Source: Bdellovibrio sp. (GTDB lineage: Bacteria > Bdellovibrionota > Bdellovibrionia > Bdellovibrionales > Bdellovibrionaceae). From it: a stretch of DNA of 51,999 nt. Within the stretch, counting starts at the first letter, position 1. Each line of letters starts with the position of its first letter. The notes under the pieces are model-generated. The model did no database searches. It was not told the DNA's origin and saw nothing but the letters and a program-made list of their open reading frames with translations. Location of the stretch: positions 1-51,999 of the forward strand of contig JACMQO010000164.1 of the NCBI GenBank assembly GCA_014376935.1. The letters run 5' to 3'. This document shows, one piece after another, positions 42,191 through 51,572 of the stretch. Position numbers and translations under genes: made by a program.

Positions 42191-43261
42191 CTACATGGCG
42201 AATTTTAATTGTGAGCGTGTTGTTCTGGGGCGTGATTGTGAACGATCGCCCATGTGGACGCCAAGACCGATCAGTCGCACAGGGCTTGAGCGGCGGTCCC
42301 ACGCTGTTTCTAACAATCGGTAAAAATCTTCTTCTTTTGGAAAAGTTTGAATCGCTGCTTCGTGCGTCGTTCCTTTGAAATCGAAGAACTTTAATTTCAC
42401 GACGATACTTTTTATTTTTTCTTTATGGTCACCGTTCTCTATGCGTCCTAACCACTCTTGATAAAGCGCTGGAATGTAAGCCGCACAGTCATCCCAGGTT
42501 TGTAGATCCTTATCGAACGTCGTTTCAACAGTTAAAGATTTTCTTTCCAAATGCGTTTGCACGGGGCGTGTGTCGATACCGCGCGAGAAATCATAAAGCT
42601 CGTCCGCGCGTGATCCAAACCAGTGGGTTAACTGATCGATGGATTGTTTTTGAATATCGGCGCAGGTTCTTAAACCCAGATCGTGCATTTTTTGAGCGGG
42701 GACTTTACCGACGCCGAAAATTTTTTCGACCGGTAATTTTTCAACGAAGGCTGGGATCTCTTCCGGGCGAACGACAAATTGACCGTTTGGTTTTTTCCAG
42801 TCGCTGGCAATTTTGGCGATAAATTTATTCGAGGCGATTCCAGCCGAAGCCGTTAAATTTAATTCGGTGTAAATGAGCCGTCTGATTTCGTGCGCGATCA
42901 AGGTGGCGCTACCGCCAAATTGATTGCAGTCAGTCACATCTAAGTAAGCTTCATCCAAAGACAACGGCTCAATTTTATCGGTGAAGCGTTCAAAAATTTC
43001 GCGCACTTTACGACTTTCTTCGCGGTACGAATCAAAATCTGGCGGAATTAAAATAATCTGGGGGCATAGCCGAACCGCGTGCGATGACGGCATGGCGGAC
43101 TTGACTCCAAACTTTCTGGCTTCGTAGCTTGCGGTACAAAGAACGCTGCGCGTGTCTGGCGGCCCACCGATTCCCAGTGGTTTACCTTTTAATGCTGGAT
43201 TTTTTTTAACTTCGACGGCCGCGTAGAAGCAGTCCATATCGACATGGATGATTTTCTGCAT
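42191..43261 (-). CDS. dinB: DNA polymerase IV (Y-family translesion polymerase)
   Basis: This 356-residue translesion polymerase has IIHVDMDCFYAAVE with catalytic Asp8, then LSLDEAYLDVT with the second catalytic acidic pair. HhH motifs are in FGVGKVPAQKMHDLG, and a little-finger domain follows (about 240-345). The C-terminus ends in QLKF (351-354), a beta-clamp binding motif, so the protein is complete. The ATG has no ribosome binding site. A promoter placed 9-37 bp upstream puts transcription start at or just before it. It lies 70 bp downstream of the methyltransferase gene on the same strand. Confidence 0.96.
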   Translation of the reverse strand: MQKIIHVDMDCFYAAVEVKKNPALKGKPLGIGGPPDTRSVLCTASYEARKFGVKSAMPSSHAVRLCPQIILIPPDFDSYREESRKVREIFERFTDKIEPLSLDEAYLDVTDCNQFGGSATLIAHEIRRLIYTELNLTASAGIASNKFIAKIASDWKKPNGQFVVRPEEIPAFVEKLPVEKIFGVGKVPAQKMHDLGLRTCADIQKQSIDQLTHWFGSRADELYDFSRGIDTRPVQTHLERKSLTVETTFDKDLQTWDDCAAYIPALYQEWLGRIENGDHKEKIKSIVVKLKFFDFKGTTHEAAIQTFPKEEDFYRLLETAWDRRSSPVRLIGLGVHMGDRSQSRPRTTRSQLKFAM

Positions 43262-43269
43262 TTACACAT

Positions 43270-43297
43270 ATTTTACATATATTTTATGCTGTGGCAA
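43270..43297 (-). promoter_or_regulatory. Promoter of dinB
   Basis: TTGCCA (43297-43292) and TAAAAT (43275-43270) are separated by 16 bp on the minus strand. The start of transcription is predicted within about two bases of the dinB ATG. A repeated ACATATTTTA-like sequence overlaps the -10 region; no clear LexA box was seen. Confidence 0.5.
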
Positions 43298-43331
43298 GTT
43301 CTTCTTTTATGACTTGGCCTTGGACTCAGAC

Positions 43332-44171
43332 CTAAGAATTTAAATTCGTACTAAACCTATTTTCTAGTTCGCTCAGGCCGACTTCATCTAAGATCATTTT
43401 CAAGCGATCGGCGGCGCGTTTTCGCGGGCCTTCTTTTTTGGTGGCGACGATCAATTCATTTTTCATCGAGTGTTCTAAACCGACAAGTTCGGTCACCGTC
43501 ACTTGATAACCATACGACTCTAATTGAAGGCATCGTAAGACATTCGTCAGATGGCTGCCGAATTCACGCGTGTGAATGGGATGGCGCCAGATTTCGGTGA
43601 TGGGATTTGCTAGTTGTTGCGCTTTGTTTTTTCTTAAAACGGTAGCGATTTCGGCTTGGCAGCACGGCACTAAAACAATGTGTTTGGCTTTTTTCGTGAT
43701 GGCAAAATGAATCGCGTCATCCGTTGCGGTATCGCACGCATGAAGAGCCGTAACGATATCAATTTTTTCAGGAACTTGTTTTGAAAATGTCGAGTCCGCC
43801 ACTGAAATATTTAAAAAAGACATGTTCTTAAAATCTAATTTTTTTTGAAGATCAATTGATTTTTGAATCAAAGCTTCGCGGGTTTCAATCCCGTAGACGT
43901 GACCCTTCACCTTCAAACTTTTATAGAATAAATCATAAATAATAAAACCTAAATAAGACTTACCGGCACCGTGGTCGACTAAGTTCATGTCCGCACCCGA
44001 CTCTTGAAGTTCTTTTAACAAGGGCTCGATGAAGTTATATAAATGATAGACTTGTTTTAACTTACGACGGCTGTCTTGATTGATCTTTCCATCGCGGGTT
44101 AAGATGTGAAGCTCTTTTAAAAGCTCGATCGATTGACCGTCGCGGATTTCTTCTAAAGGTTTGTTATTCAT
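43332..44171 (-). CDS. Class I SAM-dependent methyltransferase (METTL25-like)
   Basis: This 279-residue methyltransferase has a SAM-binding motif LVDHGAGKSYLGFIIYD, then VYGIETREALIQKS (ribose-binding acidic residue). The motifs ALHACDTATDDAIHFAI and IVLVPCCQAEIA match the Methyltransf_32 / METTL25 group. The conserved His-Ala-Cys-Asp and Pro-Cys-Cys-Gln motifs set this group apart from ordinary small-molecule methyltransferases. The substrate is unknown, probably RNA or protein. The N-terminal 60 residues are helical. It is upstream of dinB on the same strand. The ATG lacks a clear ribosome binding site. Confidence 0.85.
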   Translation of the reverse strand: MNNKPLEEIRDGQSIELLKELHILTRDGKINQDSRRKLKQVYHLYNFIEPLLKELQESGADMNLVDHGAGKSYLGFIIYDLFYKSLKVKGHVYGIETREALIQKSIDLQKKLDFKNMSFLNISVADSTFSKQVPEKIDIVTALHACDTATDDAIHFAITKKAKHIVLVPCCQAEIATVLRKNKAQQLANPITEIWRHPIHTREFGSHLTNVLRCLQLESYGYQVTVTELVGLEHSMKNELIVATKKEGPRKRAADRLKMILDEVGLSELENRFSTNLNS

Positions 44172-44254
44172 GGGCCGGAGTCTAAGCTATTCTTACGATG
44201 AAAGGCAATGTCTTAGCCATGCTTACCGTTTCAATATAAAGCAAATACAGGGCA

Positions 44255-44279
44255 CTAAAAGCGAACGTATCGCTTTTAG
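44255..44279. other. Perfect 10-bp stem-loop in a 280-bp gap
   Basis: CTAAAAGCGA (44255-44264) pairs with TCGCTTTTAG (44270-44279) around ACGTA. A second, bulged hairpin (TTAAG-a-CAC / GTG-CTTAA) follows near 44343-44363. Neither has a proper U-run. The gap (44172-44452) is otherwise empty and may be the leader of the transglycosylase gene. Confidence 0.45.
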
Positions 44280-44452
44280 CTGTTATTCGTTTATTGGCAC
44301 CTGTCGAAACTTTGTCGAATCAAATCGCGACCAAAAATCTTAGATTAAGACACTTTTGTGCTTAAAGGCACTGGGTAAGGGATGGCCGCTTCACTACCAA
44401 ACACCACCATTTCGGAATGCTTCTTGTAATAGATACCAGTACGAGGTGTTCA

Positions 44453-45184
44453 ATGGGAAAACTAGGCTTTGTTGTTTTATCAGTTCTGACAATCACGTTA
44501 TTTCAGAATTTTAAATTCACAACCGTGAACCTTGAAAAATACCAAGTGAACGAAGAGACGCGTATTCAACACGCGAAAGAACTTTTAGGCAAAAAATATA
44601 AAAAAAGTAGCGCCGCTAAATTTGAAAAAGAAAACTTATTAAATACCGAACTTTTAAACATTGTTGAAACAAGTTTACCTAAAAAATATTTACCTAAATC
44701 AGAAAAGATCACGAAAGCTATTTTAACGGAAGCTAATAAATACAATATCGATCCGGTTTTTTTAATATCTGTTATAAAAACTGAAAGTGCCTTTAATCCG
44801 GTCGCGGTTGGAACATCTGGTGAAATTGGTCTTATGCAATTAATGCCTAAGACCGGTGAATACATCGCTAAAAAAGTTGGAATGAAAAACTATAAAGGCG
44901 CAAAAACTTTGCGTGACCCTGTTAAAAATATTAAATTAGGCGCGGCTTATTTTAACTACTTACGTGAAAAATTCGCGAACGCCGCCTACAAATATGTTCC
45001 GGCATACAACGTCGGGCCCGGCAAAGTGGCTAAAACTGAAAATCGCAAAGATATTCCAAAAATTTACTCTGAACGCGTGCTAAAACATTACGAAATGTTA
45101 TATAAACGCATCTATGCAACTCAGACTCAAAAAGCCCCTGTGTTTGCTTTAAATTACAAAACTCACTCGGCGTCAGCTAACTGA
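44453..45184 (+). CDS. Lytic transglycosylase (SLT domain), membrane-anchored
   Basis: This 243-residue SLT-domain enzyme cleaves peptidoglycan strands. An N-terminal signal/anchor (about 4-20) is followed by a Lys-rich linker. The SLT domain at about 95-225 has catalytic Glu in VIKTESAFNP, GEIGLMQLMP and VPAYNVGPGKV. ATG 44453 follows CGAGGTGTTCA; an upstream in-frame ATG at 44417 has no such site. It is the shorter, MltE/Slt-like type, unlike the 660-residue enzyme at 6.7 kb. The 3' end overlaps the convergent AI-2E gene by 22 bp. Confidence 0.92.
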   Translation: MGKLGFVVLSVLTITLFQNFKFTTVNLEKYQVNEETRIQHAKELLGKKYKKSSAAKFEKENLLNTELLNIVETSLPKKYLPKSEKITKAILTEANKYNIDPVFLISVIKTESAFNPVAVGTSGEIGLMQLMPKTGEYIAKKVGMKNYKGAKTLRDPVKNIKLGAAYFNYLREKFANAAYKYVPAYNVGPGKVAKTENRKDIPKIYSERVLKHYEMLYKRIYATQTQKAPVFALNYKTHSASAN

Positions 45185-46242
45185 TGCTGAGCCACAGTTT
45201 TTTGTCCGACAAAACGTCTTAACCAAATTCTTTCAATAATCGGATACGAGGCGACGATCGGCAAAGCCGCAATCGCGCCTTCAACCCCCGCTAACAATCC
45301 CGCCGCAATCAAGGTCACTAGAACCACAAAACTAGAAACGCGCAAACGCTTTCCGTAAACAGCAGGAACTATGAAGTAGTTTTCGATACCGTGATATACG
45401 ATATATAGTGCTAAAACGATCAAAGCCGTTGAACCCGAAACCGATAACGCAAAAAGCATCGCAGGAATCACCGCAAAGAAAAACCCCAGAACCGGAAGCA
45501 CATCAAAAATTCCGGCCAACGTCGCTAGTAATAAGGCGCTAGGAACTTGTAGATAAGATAATGCCGCCCACACATAAACAAAAGACGCTATCGATGTGAT
45601 CGCTTGCCCGGCCACGTAAGAATAAATAATCAAAGAAACCTCGTCAGCCGTTTGATTTATTTTTTGCTGATTCGTTTCGTCAAAAAAAGAAGAAAACCAT
45701 TTTATGACCCGCGATCCGTCGATCATCAGATAAACTGTAAATACAAAAATTAAAACTAACTCGGTCAAGCCACTTAAAGCCATATTGCCGAAACTAAATA
45801 GCGGCGCAAAGTCCATCGTCTTTGGGACCAAATTTTGATGATTCAAGAAGTTTTTAATGAATGGCCTTAACGGATTTGAATCGGATAGCTCGTTCAAAAG
45901 ATCCGTCTTAAATTTCGGCAAGTTCGCAATAAAGTTCGTACATTCTTGAACCAACTGCGGAATGAGCAATGCCGCAACCGTAACAATAACGGCTATTAAA
46001 AATGCGGATAAGAACGCGATCGAAATTCCACGCGGAATACCTTTTCGGTTCAGCCACCCAACGACGGGGCACAAAGAAACCGCCAGCAACGTCGCCAAAA
46101 ATAACGTCATCATCAACGGTGCCAAAACTTTTAAGCACGCTAAAAATAATAAGACGAGTAAAACTTTAACGATGGTTGCAAACGGCAGATGAAAATAAAA
46201 ATGAGTTTTCTGTGGCTTTAAAACTTCGGTTGATTCACTCAT
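45163..46242 (-). CDS. AI-2E family (PerM/YdiK-type) membrane transporter
   Basis: This 359-residue protein has about eight membrane helices in the AI-2E/PerM layout. Two N-terminal helices are followed by a soluble segment with the family's NLPKFKTDLLNEL and a helix pair. The conserved core then reads YVAGQAITSIASFVYVWAAL, GIFDVLPVLGFFFAVIPA and NYFIVPAVYGKRLRVSSFVVL. Members export small molecules or Na+, and the name from autoinducer-2 does not show the substrate. AAAGGGG precedes the ATG. It is 22 bp downstream of the DMT gene, so the two form one unit. Confidence 0.92.
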   Translation of the reverse strand: MSESTEVLKPQKTHFYFHLPFATIVKVLLVLLFLACLKVLAPLMMTLFLATLLAVSLCPVVGWLNRKGIPRGISIAFLSAFLIAVIVTVAALLIPQLVQECTNFIANLPKFKTDLLNELSDSNPLRPFIKNFLNHQNLVPKTMDFAPLFSFGNMALSGLTELVLIFVFTVYLMIDGSRVIKWFSSFFDETNQQKINQTADEVSLIIYSYVAGQAITSIASFVYVWAALSYLQVPSALLLATLAGIFDVLPVLGFFFAVIPAMLFALSVSGSTALIVLALYIVYHGIENYFIVPAVYGKRLRVSSFVVLVTLIAAGLLAGVEGAIAALPIVASYPIIERIWLRRFVGQKTVAQHQLADAE

Positions 46243-46264
46243 TTTTTCCCCTTTATGGTTTTGG

Positions 46265-46723
46265 CTAGGTCAACATCAACACTGAACCAATAAACAACAG
46301 CACTAATCCAAAAACTTTTTGCATCGTCGGCCAAACGCCTAGAGTAAAATAGTCCCAAATAACGGCCATTAAAAGCTGGGTTGCAATCGAAATACCAAAC
46401 GCGACAGAGGCTGGCATATTCTGCAAAGCAAAGGGCATACACAAAACAATTAAAAAACCAAGCACACCCGGAATTAAAAACCAAGGCTCTATCTGCGTGA
46501 TATCTTTGATTTGAAAGGCCGGCGGAACCGTCATCCAGCCTTTACGCACAATCACCCAAACACAAAGTGAAACCATAAAAAAGATAAATGAATTTAAAAG
46601 CACTGCGGTTAAAAGCCCCACCTGCATTGAAGATTGGCGATTTAATCCTGCCTGCATGATGATCGAAATTCCGGTGATCAGGGGTAAAAATAAATACAAA
46701 GTCACGAACGCCTCCAAACTCAT
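46265..46723 (-). CDS. DMT-superfamily YdcZ-type (DUF606) membrane protein
   Basis: This 152-residue inner-membrane protein has five hydrophobic helices. The family pattern is visible: FLPLITGISIIMQAGLNRQSS with the Asn-Arg, PWFLIPGVLGFLIVLC, and AFGISIATQLLMAVIWDYFTLG. The next segments are VWPTMQKVFGLVLLFIGSVLML. DUF606 members are half-size drug/metabolite transporters that dimerise. The substrate is unknown. It precedes the AI-2E gene by 22 bp on the same strand and is divergent from xdhA with 39 bp between start codons. Confidence 0.9.
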   Translation of the reverse strand: MSLEAFVTLYLFLPLITGISIIMQAGLNRQSSMQVGLLTAVLLNSFIFFMVSLCVWVIVRKGWMTVPPAFQIKDITQIEPWFLIPGVLGFLIVLCMPFALQNMPASVAFGISIATQLLMAVIWDYFTLGVWPTMQKVFGLVLLFIGSVLMLT

Positions 46724-46762
46724 AAACCTACCCTAAATAATCCTTGTCCGTGAAGCCCTTTT

Positions 46763-48223
46763 ATGAGCAAATTTGGGATGGAAAACTTAAAAATTAGAAA
46801 CACGATCGTTTTCTACTTAAATGGCCAACGCATCGAGGTGACCGGTGCCGATACATTAAAACCTTTCGCTCATTATTTAAGATATTTTTTAGATAAACCA
46901 GGAACTAAAATCGTTTGTTCTGAAGGTGACTGCGGCGCCTGCACGATCATGGTCGCAAATTTTCGGTCGGGATCACTTCAAAAGTTTCAAGCCATCAATT
47001 CATGTATCGCGCCCGTTTTTTCGTTGGATTTAAGTCACGTCGTTACGGTTGAAGGCCTGGCCGACGAGCAAGGACTATCAGTCGTGCAAAAAGCGTTCGT
47101 TGCAAATAACGGAGCCCAGTGCGGTTACTGCACACCGGGATTCGTTTGCGCCATGACGGCCTTAGCAGAAGACTGCGTCATTGAAAACAAGCCCATCACG
47201 GCAAAAAAAGCGCGCAATTACCTGACCGGAAATCTTTGCCGCTGCACGGGCTACGAACCGATTTTGAAAGCCGCCACTTCAATCGATTTAAAAGAAGTCA
47301 AAAGTTTAACTCGCTACGTTTCGAAAGAATCTTTGGCCGATTTCGTATCGCTTTCAAACTCTGTTGAAATCAGCGGTTCTAATTTTAAAATCAACATGCC
47401 GACAACATTAGCCGAAGCCGCTGAAATCAAATCAGCCGACACGCGGATCATTGCCGGCGCTACTGATCTTGGTGTACTGATCAACAAAGATAAATTCAGT
47501 TTGGTAAAAGTATTGAACTTAGTTCATATCAGTGAGTTACAAAAAGTTCAATTTGTAGATGGCAAATGTAAAGTTGGTGCGCGTGTGACTTTGACTCAAC
47601 TTGAAGAGTCATTGAAAATGCATAGCCCTGAATTTGCAGAAATACTTAAAATATTTGCTTCGCCGCAAATTAAAAATAATGCGACCCTTGTCGGAAACGT
47701 GGTGAACGCATCACCGATCGCAGATACGATTCCGGCGTTGATGATCTTAAATACGGTGATTGTCACTTTATCAAAAATGGGTTCCCGCCGCATAGCGATC
47801 ACCGATTTCTATAAAGGTTACAAACAGCTTGATTTGCTTCCCGAAGAAATCGTCACGCACGTCGAATTTCAAATTCCACGCGCCGATCAAATTTTTAAAT
47901 TATTTAAAGCTTCGCCCAGAAAAGATTTAGATATATCAGTTGTAACTTTTGCGGGACTATTTTCACTAGACCAAAAAATGATAACAGACACCCGTATTGC
48001 ATTTGGCGGGGTGGGGCCCGTGGTGATTCGCATGCATGAACTTGAAAAGAAATTCATAGGCCGACAGTTTACCCAAGAGCTATTCACAACGCTCAGTCAT
48101 TTCGTTGAAAAAGAAATTTCACCGCTATCTGATTTACGTGGTAGTCGTGAATACCGTTTAAAGCTTGGCGAAAACTTAGTGAAGAAATGCTACACCGAAA
48201 TTTCTACGGAATACGGTCTATGA
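46763..48223 (+). CDS. xdhA: Xanthine dehydrogenase small subunit (2Fe-2S and FAD domains)
   Basis: This 486-residue subunit carries electrons from the molybdenum site to NAD. The N-terminal plant-type ferredoxin has CSEGDCGAC (Cys52, 57, 60) and Cys81. The second 2Fe-2S domain has CGYCTPGF and LCRCTGYEPI. The FAD-binding domain (about 205-380) has RIIAGATDLGVLIN, and the CO-dehydrogenase-flavoprotein-type C-terminal domain follows. The iron-sulfur and FAD parts are fused, as in the XdhA/XdhB type with two subunits. It begins the xdhABC operon; the stop overlaps xdhB by 4 bp. Purine catabolism fits a nucleic-acid-rich diet (inference). Confidence 0.95.
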   Translation: MSKFGMENLKIRNTIVFYLNGQRIEVTGADTLKPFAHYLRYFLDKPGTKIVCSEGDCGACTIMVANFRSGSLQKFQAINSCIAPVFSLDLSHVVTVEGLADEQGLSVVQKAFVANNGAQCGYCTPGFVCAMTALAEDCVIENKPITAKKARNYLTGNLCRCTGYEPILKAATSIDLKEVKSLTRYVSKESLADFVSLSNSVEISGSNFKINMPTTLAEAAEIKSADTRIIAGATDLGVLINKDKFSLVKVLNLVHISELQKVQFVDGKCKVGARVTLTQLEESLKMHSPEFAEILKIFASPQIKNNATLVGNVVNASPIADTIPALMILNTVIVTLSKMGSRRIAITDFYKGYKQLDLLPEEIVTHVEFQIPRADQIFKLFKASPRKDLDISVVTFAGLFSLDQKMITDTRIAFGGVGPVVIRMHELEKKFIGRQFTQELFTTLSHFVEKEISPLSDLRGSREYRLKLGENLVKKCYTEISTEYGL

Positions 48224-50550
48224 GTATCGGACAAAATCAAAAACATGATTCAAGCGTTGGTCACGTCACCGGGCAAAGTATTTTTATTGATGATCGAGGT
48301 TTTTTAAAAAATGAAATCCACGCTTATCCCGTCGGAGTTCCGGCGGCCGCGGGACTTCTAAAAAAGATTGATTATGCCGAAGCCTTAAAAATTCCGGGCA
48401 TCCTTGCGATCTACACCGCCAAAGATTTTTCGCACAACCAATGGGGAACAATCGTTTCAGAACAACCCGTCTTAGTCGCAGACAAAATTGGTTACTACAG
48501 TGAACCCGCTTGCATTATCGTTGGCGAAAATCACGATTGTATTCGAAAAGCTAAATCGCTGATCCGGTTTGATATCGAAGCCGCCCAACCCATTTTCACC
48601 GTTGATGAAGCCATCAAGGCGGATTCATATATTTACAAAGCGACGCCATTTATTCGTGGCGACATCGATGATGTCTTTAAAAAAGCGGCGCACACGATCA
48701 ATCATGTCTTTGAATGCGGTGGTCAAGAGCATTTCTACATGGAATCGCAAGCCAGCATCGCCTACCCCATGGAAAATGGACAAATCGAAATTCATTCTAG
48801 CTCGCAGCACCCGACCGAAACGCAGCACGTGGTCGCCGAAGCCTTAGGTCTTTCGCAGCACCAAGTGGTTTGCGTCGTCAAACGAATGGGTGGAGGCTTT
48901 GGCGGTAAAGAAAGCCAAGCAGCACCGTTTGCCGCGATGGCCGCTTTAGCTGCACAAAAATTAAATCGCGCATGCCGTATCGCTTTAACTAAAGATGACG
49001 ACATGATGATGACCGGTAAACGCCATCCATTTAAAAACTGGATCGACATTGCGTTTGATCACGACGGAAAAATCTTAGGACTAAAAGCAACACTTTACGC
49101 CAATGGCGGCGCGTACGCCGATCTTTCTTCTTCTATTTTAGAACGGGCCATGTTTCACGTGGATAGCGCGTACTACATTCCGTCCTGTCACATTGAAGGC
49201 TTTGTTGTGCGTACGAACATGCATTCGAACACCGCCTTTCGCGGTTTCGGCGGGCCCCAAGGGGCTATGGCTATGGAATCAATCATCGAAGAAATGGCGC
49301 GCCTTTTAAAAAAGGATGCTTATGACATTCGTCGTATGAATTGCTATGGAAAACAGGATCGAAATGTCACACCGTACGGACAAAAACTTGAAAACAATCT
49401 GCTACCTGAAATATTTGACCAGTTAGTGCAAGATTCTGATTACAAAAAACGACTGCATGAAATTGAAATTTTTAACGCCAAGAAAAATGGAAAAGTAAAA
49501 GGGATTTCATTTACGCCGACCAAATTTGGTATTTCATTTACGGCTCGGTTTTTAAATCAAGCCAATGCCCAAGTGAATATTCATAAAGACGGAACAATTC
49601 AGGTTTCAACGGGCGCCACCGAAATGGGTCAAGGGGTGAACACCAAGATTCAACAGATCGTGGCGCATACATTTTCAATCCCTGCCGACATGGTGCAAGT
49701 GATGACGACCTCGACCGAAAAAAATCACAACACGTCGCCCACGGCGGCATCGGCCGGAGCCGATCTGAACGGCGCTGCGGCGTTTAAGGCTTGCGAAAAT
49801 TTAAAGAAAAGAATCTTGTGGTTATTTCAAAATATCATCGACCAAACGACCATGAACGATGTCGATGAATGCCCACCATTAATTTTGGACCAATTACGCG
49901 AAAATGAATTTTCGTGGTCAAATCAAATGATCACACACACGCCGTCTAAGACACAGTTGTCGTGGTCAGATTTAGTGATCAAATGTTACTTCAACCGAAT
50001 CTCGTTAGGAGAATACGCTCATTTTAAAACCGAAGGCTTAGGCTTTGATAAAAAAACGGGCCAAGGAACGCCGTTTAAATATTTCACAAATGGTGTCGCC
50101 GTCAGTGAAGTGTGCATCGATGAATTCACCGGAGAATGCAAAGTTGAACGCGTCGATATCTTGATGGAGCTAGGTCGTCTGATCAATCCCGGCATTGACT
50201 ACGGTCAAGTGACGGGCGCTTTTGTTCAAGGCATGGGTTGGGTCACGACAGAAAATTTATTTTACAGCGACAAAGGACAACTACTGAGTCATTCGCCGAC
50301 GACTTATAAAATTCCTAACATTCAAGATACGCCGCGAATTTTTAACGTTCAATTTAATGAAAATGATTTAAATATTGAAAACGTCAAAAGATCAAAAGCC
50401 GTGGGTGAACCGCCTTTTCTACTAGGCATTAGCGTTTGGACGGCGATCAAACACGCGATCGGACACCGCGCCAAAGAAGGACGATCGATTGAATTAACAT
50501 CACCCGCAACGGCCGAGCGCATTTTGATGGAGCTATCACGCCATGACTGA
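48220..50550 (+). CDS. xdhB: Xanthine dehydrogenase large subunit (molybdopterin-binding)
   Basis: This 776-residue subunit holds the Moco site that oxidises hypoxanthine and xanthine. Visible parts are VGHVTGQSIFIDD at the start, RMGGGFGGKE and AFRGFGGPQGAMAMES for cofactor binding. Further parts are GATEMGQGVNTKIQQI and catalytic Glu730 in KAVGEPPFLLG near the C-terminus. The length is normal for bacterial XdhB. ATG 48220 overlaps the xdhA stop (ATGA). It overlaps xdhC by 8 bp. Residues that fix purine rather than aldehyde substrates were not checked, so a related hydroxylase is possible. Confidence 0.95.
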   Translation: MSIGQNQKHDSSVGHVTGQSIFIDDRGFLKNEIHAYPVGVPAAAGLLKKIDYAEALKIPGILAIYTAKDFSHNQWGTIVSEQPVLVADKIGYYSEPACIIVGENHDCIRKAKSLIRFDIEAAQPIFTVDEAIKADSYIYKATPFIRGDIDDVFKKAAHTINHVFECGGQEHFYMESQASIAYPMENGQIEIHSSSQHPTETQHVVAEALGLSQHQVVCVVKRMGGGFGGKESQAAPFAAMAALAAQKLNRACRIALTKDDDMMMTGKRHPFKNWIDIAFDHDGKILGLKATLYANGGAYADLSSSILERAMFHVDSAYYIPSCHIEGFVVRTNMHSNTAFRGFGGPQGAMAMESIIEEMARLLKKDAYDIRRMNCYGKQDRNVTPYGQKLENNLLPEIFDQLVQDSDYKKRLHEIEIFNAKKNGKVKGISFTPTKFGISFTARFLNQANAQVNIHKDGTIQVSTGATEMGQGVNTKIQQIVAHTFSIPADMVQVMTTSTEKNHNTSPTAASAGADLNGAAAFKACENLKKRILWLFQNIIDQTTMNDVDECPPLILDQLRENEFSWSNQMITHTPSKTQLSWSDLVIKCYFNRISLGEYAHFKTEGLGFDKKTGQGTPFKYFTNGVAVSEVCIDEFTGECKVERVDILMELGRLINPGIDYGQVTGAFVQGMGWVTTENLFYSDKGQLLSHSPTTYKIPNIQDTPRIFNVQFNENDLNIENVKRSKAVGEPPFLLGISVWTAIKHAIGHRAKEGRSIELTSPATAERILMELSRHD

Positions 50551-51346
50551 AAAAAATTTCGAATCTTTCTTACAGGCCTTTGAAGAACTTAAAGCTGAAG
50601 GGCAAGAATTTGTCGTCGTGACCCTTGTGAACATTATCGGCGGCGCGCCCCAAGAAATGGGAGCCCGCATGATCGTGTCGGCAAAAGGACTTCAGTTCGG
50701 CACAGTGGGTGGCGGTAAAATTGAAAAGCGCTCGATCGAAGAAGCCCAAAATTTATTAATCTCTGGGCAATCAGAACCCCATTTCACAAACTGGAATTTA
50801 CAAAAAGATATCGGCATGACCTGCGGTGGGGCCGTCAATTTCTTCTTTGAAATATTTCGCGAAAAAAACCAATGGACTGTGGCTGTATTCGGAGCGGGGC
50901 ACATTTGCCAAGAACTAGTTCCGTTACTGACGAAACTTTCTTGCCGCGTGATTTGCATAGACCCGCGCCAAGAGTGGCTTGATAAATTTTCTGCGGCCGC
51001 TAATTTAAAGCTTATAAAAACAGACAATATGCAAGCCATCGTCGACACACTACCCGATAAAACATTTATCGCCATCAGCACGATGGGGCACGGAACCGAT
51101 CTTCCGATCTTAACGAAAGCCATGAAACAACGCGCGCGCTTTAGCTACGTCGGAAACGTTGGCAGCGACCAAAAAGCGTTACGCTTAAAAAATGATTTAA
51201 AACTGGCCGGCATCGCCGAAGATCAGCTGAACCAATTTTTCTGCCCCATTGGCGAAAGTATCGGAAAAAACGTTCCCATCGAAATCGCCCTCAGCATTAC
51301 GTCACAAATTTTAAAAGTTCGAGACAGTCTAGAAAAACATTTATAA
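50543..51346 (+). CDS. xdhC: Xanthine dehydrogenase accessory protein XdhC
   Basis: XdhC binds molybdenum cofactor, supports its sulfuration and inserts it into XDH. The 267-residue product has the family N-terminus (VVVTLVNIIGGAPQEMGARMIV) and TVGGGKIEKRSIEEA. The Cys-containing segment is DIGMTCGGAVNFFFE. A Rossmann-type C-terminal domain follows (WTVAVFGAGHICQELV, ICIDPRQEWLDKF). It also has IGNVGSDQKA-like SYVGNVGSDQKALRL and FFCPIGESIGKNVPIEIALSI. It is the last gene of the operon and overlaps xdhB by 8 bp. No cofactor-biosynthesis gene follows. Confidence 0.94.
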   Translation: MTEKNFESFLQAFEELKAEGQEFVVVTLVNIIGGAPQEMGARMIVSAKGLQFGTVGGGKIEKRSIEEAQNLLISGQSEPHFTNWNLQKDIGMTCGGAVNFFFEIFREKNQWTVAVFGAGHICQELVPLLTKLSCRVICIDPRQEWLDKFSAAANLKLIKTDNMQAIVDTLPDKTFIAISTMGHGTDLPILTKAMKQRARFSYVGNVGSDQKALRLKNDLKLAGIAEDQLNQFFCPIGESIGKNVPIEIALSITSQILKVRDSLEKHL

Positions 51347-51456
51347 ATTTTAAAAATCTGAAGACTTAAAAACCGACAAACGTTAAAATTGGTAAACAAG
51401 GATTTTCTTAATCCGTGAAAGCCGGAAAAAATCTTTTAAGTTCTTCGCAGCCCCTC

Positions 51457-51478
51457 AACCACGATGTTGACCGTTGGT
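51457..51478 (+). repeat. Dispersed repeat, left copy of an inverted pair
   Basis: AACCACGATGTTGACCGTTGG plus T is identical to the arm of the 42.0-kb hairpin. The match continues through the loop (TAtAGCGTG versus TAcAGCGTG), so 29 of 30 bases from 51457 to 51486 agree. It lies in the gap after xdhC. Confidence 0.9.
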
Positions 51479-51572
51479 ATAGCGTGTCGAATCCGAATTT
51501 CGAAATTAGAAAGACATGAGCGCAATGCTCATGACTTATAAAGAAAGCTTACGTTTTGCTTAAGAAACTTAG

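Noticed and set aside
46239-46484. 81-residue reading frame across the DMT/AI-2E junction
   Set aside because: It is out of frame with both genes and overlaps both; no start signal.
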